Of a stretch of 64,000 bases of DNA, positions 61,401 to 64,000 are shown piece after piece; position 1 is the first letter of the stretch, and the number at the start of each line of letters is the position of its first letter. A model generated the notes under the pieces. That model searched no databases. It was given only the letters and a program-made list of their open reading frames with translations, and was not told the DNA's origin. Origin of the DNA: Treponema sp. (lineage in GTDB: Bacteria > Spirochaetota > Spirochaetia > Treponematales > Breznakiellaceae); contig WQSN01000004.1 in the NCBI GenBank assembly GCA_009787835.1, positions 1 through 64,000 on the forward strand, given 5' to 3'. The translations under genes were made by a program, and so were the position numbers.

Positions 61401-61827
61401 ATTTTATTTCATAAGCATTAAAAAACGCCTGTTCTTTTTCAGGCATCTTTGAGACAGGACTGCTGATGTGTTCTCCGCGTATAAACCTGCTTTCGCAAAT
61501 AGGCATATCCTTATAGGATACTTTTGAACCTATGGAAATTGATTTCTTGCCCTTTCCAAGATCGCTGCACCAGTTATATGCGCAGATAAAATGCATCTCA
61601 CCTTTTATTATTTCATTGCGCCATATATAAACATGATCTGCGTTAGCTGAACTGCCCACAAGCTCCATGCTTTTTGTAAGGGAGTCGTCTATATCTTCAT
61701 TTTCATCAACAGAGAGCAGCAGGACCGCAGCGTTATTTACAGCCTGCAGCATTTTATCCCGATGTTTTATGCTTTCAATCATTTCATAATATTCGTTTGT
61801 CTCGTTCATTGGTCTTTCCAATTCCAT
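58462..61827 (-). CDS. Cytoplasmic hybrid histidine kinase with GAF, PAS, receiver and two HPt domains
   Basis: Order: short coiled coil, GAF (about 30-190), PAS (205-325), HisKA with His345 (MSHEIRTP), ATPase (445-565; DTGRGM, GTGLGL), receiver (602-715; Asp654 in FMDHMMPEM), HPt1 (His790 in KVHGIKSSL) and HPt2 (His988 in KVHGIKGIS). It has no membrane helix, so it senses an internal signal. The two HPt domains could feed different receivers. ATG 61827 is the annotated start; ATG 61809 has GGAAAG four bases upstream and may be used instead (1,115 residues). Confidence 0.92.
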   Translation of the reverse strand: MELERPMNETNEYYEMIESIKHRDKMLQAVNNAAVLLLSVDENEDIDDSLTKSMELVGSSANADHVYIWRNEIIKGEMHFICAYNWCSDLGKGKKSISIGSKVSYKDMPICESRFIRGEHISSPVSKMPEKEQAFFNAYEIKSILLIPLYLDKQFWGIFSIDDCRNERNFTEEEIAILRSVSLMMVNMINRHSLVAKRTHELALQTTTLMTLFDSIPDIIFTKDSSLRFIHCNKAFLEHFGKKPEDITGEDSEKNLGLPDDLMESFNRNDHEVINKGKTITIEEHVPRFDGTIMLFETSRIPLILDGQIIGMVCIAHDITQRKEMEAAALASSRSKSAFLANMSHEIRTPMNAILGVTELLIQHTTLPDEIEEGLGRIYSSCDMLLGIINDILDFSKIEAGKMDIMSDKYKVADMINDSVHLNMMHINSKPIEFELHIDEKVPAKLIGDELRIKQILNNLLSNAFKYTDEGKVTLSVAAKKISEKEGITLVLGIRDTGRGMSKEQLGRLFEEYSRFDREKNTTVEGTGLGLVITQRLITLMDGEIRVESAPAKGTLFTIYLPQGIVDSDVLGKEVAANFKKFRMSYLARRKRGQIVRNPMPYGSVLIVDDVETNLYVAMGLMKLYRLQIDTAMSGQEAIDKIKSGKVYDIIFMDHMMPEMDGMETAKRLRAMAYNAPIVALTANALVGQSEIFLSNGFDEFISKPIDIRQLNSVLNKLIRDRQSAEVIEAAQIQFSGAEGRVSGVPNVNSLLQESFIRDAQKTIDWLDEHRKNTGFKDEEVLRNFTIKVHGIKSSLWNIGESMLSELAGKLEISGREKDHEQVTASVPDFIKELKAVLKKLDTKRDIYGTDDIDDLHGKLLAIKEKCAVYNRKGTLDIISEIKSYSKETKAVLDRISEFVHHSDFEEAENEAQEYADFLSGTQEGNDSPLFYEEVEGLDIVKGLDRYGGDEKMYIKLLRSYADNVRTMLDVVENFSEDKIGDYRIKVHGIKGISLDIYADKIGHTAAELEEASKNADIDYIKINNTAFVEAAKKMICGIEDMLSRIEGDDQKPVKDKPDDEILLNLYKACKSYEMDEADAAMAEIEKYKYESDDGLAQWLRENLNRMNFSQIVQKLSYLNN

Positions 61828-61852
61828 TTTTTAATGATGCCTTTTATTTTTT

Positions 61853-61881
61853 ATTGTATATATCAATATTAAGAATGCCAA
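61853..61881 (-). promoter_or_regulatory. Promoter of the phosphorelay operon
   Basis: On the minus strand TTGGCA (61876-61881) and TACAAT (61853-61858), each 5/6, are 17 bp apart, giving a start near 61846. This gives a short leader for ATG 61827 and a 37-base leader for ATG 61809. The three downstream genes have gaps of 13 and 15 bp and should share it. Confidence 0.6.
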
Positions 61882-61933
61882 GTACTGTAAAACAGTCTTA
61901 TGCTTTTTTCAATAGTGGCGTTTCCAACAATAT

Positions 61934-62887
61934 TTAACTGTCCGCCAATATTGGAAGCTTCTCTGCAAATACACACCCGTACTTCCACTTCCCGTCTTTT
62001 TTACTGACTACAGCGGTAAGAGTCTCCCCGCAAAACACAGCGGCGTGCATATTTGGCAGAGAGTTCACCTGCTGATGTGCACAGGAGAATAGCGGCCTAT
62101 CATTTAAAATTGGATCTAGAAACCTGCCGTGGATTAGTTTCTCTGCGTCACAAGGCGCAAGTTCAAACCATGGTAATCCAAGAGTTTTTATCACATCCTT
62201 GTTTATGGGGAGTAATGAATATAAACCGGGAAGCGGGAAATCAGTACCTGTTTCCAATTGCTCATTTCCGTCTGGCAATTTAAAACCTGAAACCTGTGTT
62301 CTTACAAGCGATACCAGGTGTCCCCTGCTTCCCGCAGCAATAGCTATGTCGCGCGCAAGGGAGCGTATGTATGTACCGCTTGAACAGTGAACAAAAATAT
62401 CGGCGAAAGGAGGTTCCCAAAGGCGAAGTTCCAGTTTATAAATATTTACCTGTCTTTGTTTCATTTCCAGTATCTGGCCTGATCTGGCAAGTTCGCTTGC
62501 GCGTTTTCCATTGATATGTATCGCCGAATATGCCGGCGGCGTCTGCATTATCCCGCCTGAAAACCCGGCAAGCGCTTTTTCAGCTTCTTCACGGGAAGGA
62601 ATATCCGCCCGCGCGATTTGTTCCCCTTGCGGATCAAGGGTATCGGTTTCTATGCCGAAGCGTATCCTGCCTGTGTACTGTTTATCGCAATGGGTGAACC
62701 ACGGAACAAGTTTCAGCGCGCTTCCCGCAAGAACCAGAAGCAGCCCCTGTGCGAATTTGTCCAATGTGCCAGTGTGCCCCACTTTCCCTGTTCCAAGAAA
62801 GCGCTTTATATCACGTAACGCGTCAAAAGAAGTGATTCCAGGCGGTTTATTCAGTAAAATTAAACCTGAACTGTCAGTATGGCTCAT
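61934..62887 (-). CDS. truB: tRNA pseudouridine(55) synthase
   Basis: It converts uridine 55 in the T-loop of tRNAs to pseudouridine. LLNKPPGITSFDALRD and GHTGTLDKFAQGLL are the family motifs; Asp43 in the second is the catalytic residue. YTGRIRFGIETDTLDPQGE follows as expected. The C-terminal third, which in E. coli helps bind tRNA, is divergent. Length 317 is normal. It is downstream of rbfA, the usual infB-rbfA-truB order. Confidence 0.95.
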   Translation of the reverse strand: MSHTDSSGLILLNKPPGITSFDALRDIKRFLGTGKVGHTGTLDKFAQGLLLVLAGSALKLVPWFTHCDKQYTGRIRFGIETDTLDPQGEQIARADIPSREEAEKALAGFSGGIMQTPPAYSAIHINGKRASELARSGQILEMKQRQVNIYKLELRLWEPPFADIFVHCSSGTYIRSLARDIAIAAGSRGHLVSLVRTQVSGFKLPDGNEQLETGTDFPLPGLYSLLPINKDVIKTLGLPWFELAPCDAEKLIHGRFLDPILNDRPLFSCAHQQVNSLPNMHAAVFCGETLTAVVSKKDGKWKYGCVFAEKLPILADS

Positions 62888-62934
62888 TAGATTCCAATCC
62901 GAAATAAATCCCGCACAAGCTAAAATGCCGTATA

Positions 62935-63297
62935 TTACTCCGCGCCCGCTTCCTTTATATTAAGCTCATCAATTTTTTTTATCATGTCAAAACCGTCGCC
63001 TATGCTGGTGTCCGCGTGGAAGCGCAGGCGGGGAGTTTTACGGATGCGCATTCCGGAACCAAGCTGTGACTGGATAAAACCTGCGGCGCTTTGAAGGCCT
63101 TCCGCTCCCCTTTCAATATTTTTCTCCCGGACATCGGAAACATATACATCCGCAAAGGACAGGTCTTTGGACACATCCACCCTTGTAATGGAAAGGAATG
63201 AGTTTACCCTTTTGTCTTTTATTTTACCTTCAAGAATGAGGGAGCTGATCTTCTCCTGGATTGACTGACCCAGCCGTTCCGTACGGTATTGAGCCAT
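62935..63297 (-). CDS. rbfA: Ribosome-binding factor A
   Basis: A small KH-type protein of 120 residues that helps mature the 5' end of 16S rRNA on the 30S subunit. The start (QYRTERLGQSIQEKISSLI), the DVSKDLSFADVYVS strand and the end (RKTPRLRFHADTSIGDGFDM) all match the family. It begins one base after the infB stop, so translation is coupled. A 47-bp gap precedes truB. Confidence 0.95.
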   Translation of the reverse strand: MAQYRTERLGQSIQEKISSLILEGKIKDKRVNSFLSITRVDVSKDLSFADVYVSDVREKNIERGAEGLQSAAGFIQSQLGSGMRIRKTPRLRFHADTSIGDGFDMIKKIDELNIKEAGAE

Positions 63298-63298
63298 A

Positions 63299-64000
63299 TC
63301 AGGACACGCTGAGTTTTCGCGCTACTTCCACAGTTTCAATAACTTCAAGCATATCGCCTATTTGAATGTCGTCAAAACTATCAAGGCCAATTCCGCACTC
63401 ATACCCGGCGGCTACTTCGCGCGCGTCATCCTTAAAGCGCCTGAGGGACGCGATCTTTCCCGAATGGATGACAATCTGGTTTCGTATAACATTAACAGTG
63501 CAGCTTCGCTTAACGGTCCCTGTTAGCACATAACAGCCTGCGATAGTGCCTACCTTTGGAACCTTGAATGTATCGCGGACTTCCACGGTGGCGACAACCT
63601 CTTCCTTTGTGTCCGGCTTTAACATTCCTTCCATCGCCTGCCTTATCTCATCCACGGCTTTATAGATAATATTGTATTTTCTAATATCTACCTTTTCCTG
63701 TTCCGCGAGTATTTTCGCCTTGGGCAGGGGACGGACATTAAAGCTGATAATAATCGCCTTGGAAGCGATAGCAAGGTCAACATCGCCTTCGTTTACAGGA
63801 CCCGGAAGAGCCTGTATTACATGAAGACGGATTTCCTTTGTGGAAAGTTTTTCAAGGCTGGATTTCAGCGCTTCGGCGGACCCCTGAACATCCGCTTTGA
63901 TGATTACTTTCAGTTCCTGAATTGTGCCGTCGCTGATCATGTCGTGAAGGTTATCCATTGTAACCTTTCTCATAATCTTGGCGTCTTCAAAACGCTTAAA
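63299..64000 (-). CDS. infB: Translation initiation factor IF-2, C-terminal part (truncated by window edge)
   Basis: The frame is open to the last base of the window. The visible C-terminal portion includes IIKADVQGSAEALKSSLEKL (domain III), ISFNVRP, and the C-terminal beta-barrel with VEVRDTFKVPKVGTIAGCYV and SLRRFKDDAREVAAGYECGI, which binds the CCA end of initiator fMet-tRNA. The GTPase domain lies outside. The apparent ATG at 63973 is internal; the true start is beyond 64000. Confidence 0.95.
   Translation of the reverse strand, partial: FKRFEDAKIMRKVTMDNLHDMISDGTIQELKVIIKADVQGSAEALKSSLEKLSTKEIRLHVIQALPGPVNEGDVDLAIASKAIIISFNVRPLPKAKILAEQEKVDIRKYNIIYKAVDEIRQAMEGMLKPDTKEEVVATVEVRDTFKVPKVGTIAGCYVLTGTVKRSCTVNVIRNQIVIHSGKIASLRRFKDDAREVAAGYECGIGLDSFDDIQIGDMLEVIETVEVARKLSVS

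Noticed and set aside
1..64000. CRISPR arrays, tRNA genes, insertion sequences, prophage genes
   Set aside because: I looked for regular repeat-spacer arrays, cloverleaf-like segments, transposase or integrase motifs and phage structural genes and found none. Weak or divergent tRNA-like sequences could be missed by eye.

Overview
This window looks like chromosome from an anaerobic, motile spirochaete, most likely a Treponema-type organism. The pointers are a spirochaete-type radical SAM/SPASM protein beside an SpsF-like and an SpsG-like gene, abundant lipoproteins, several TTG/GTG starts, an oxygen-sensitive-type acyl-CoA dehydratase activase, and dense chemosensory and two-component genes. 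The assignment is an inference from gene content, not a match to a named genome. I see no tRNA, rRNA, CRISPR array, insertion sequence or prophage. No gene-free stretch exceeds about 205 bases.

Layout. 1-330: start of an OmpR/PhoB-type response regulator behind three 11-bp-phased boxes. 328-9160 (minus strand): a compact aromatic amino acid operon, read as polyol dehydrogenase, DAHP synthase, TyrA, AroB, AroA, AroC, PheA and an AroE-AroK fusion; 3-dehydroquinate dehydratase is absent. 9323-14582: cytoplasmic GH3 glycosidase, a small unknown protein and a Sel1-repeat/zinc-ribbon protein. 14785-16537: metallophosphoesterase and an LPP20-like lipoprotein, converging on a long nested hairpin. 16683-26829: a reduced aryl-polyene-like cluster with three acyl carrier proteins, a membrane protein fused to a hotdog dehydratase, glycosyltransferase, thioesterase, LolA-like protein, MMPL exporter, DUF3261 lipoprotein, second dehydratase, ketoreductase, ketosynthase and a PlsC-like acyltransferase. 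It keeps the order of aryl polyene clusters but lacks the aryl-AMP ligase, the ammonia lyase and the second ketosynthase/chain-length factor. 26895-32081: sugar-modification genes (radical SAM/SPASM, GT-A-like protein, SpsF-like, SpsG-methyltransferase fusion). 32180-36579: epimerase, M20 peptidase, DinG-like helicase.

36682-49419 is one chemosensory operon: two CheW proteins, CheB, CheR, a classical MCP, two six-helix MCP-like paralogues, a CheA fused to a receiver, and a receiver-adenylate cyclase. It reads as an alternative-function chemosensory pathway whose output is probably cAMP. 49416-53831 (minus) is a giant double activase of the HgdC/BadF family. 53938-55606 holds an RlmD-type rRNA methyltransferase and a small unknown protein. 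55772-61827 (minus) holds a lipoprotein and a phosphorelay operon: hybrid kinase with two HPt domains, a double receiver and an HD-GYP regulator. 61934-64000 (minus) is infB-rbfA-truB, with infB cut by the window edge.

A recurrent signal is a -10-like box placed 5-8 nt before an ATG with no Shine-Dalgarno sequence (six plus-strand genes), which suggests leaderless mRNAs. The most interesting systems are the stripped polyene-like cluster and the chemosensory array wired to an adenylate cyclase.
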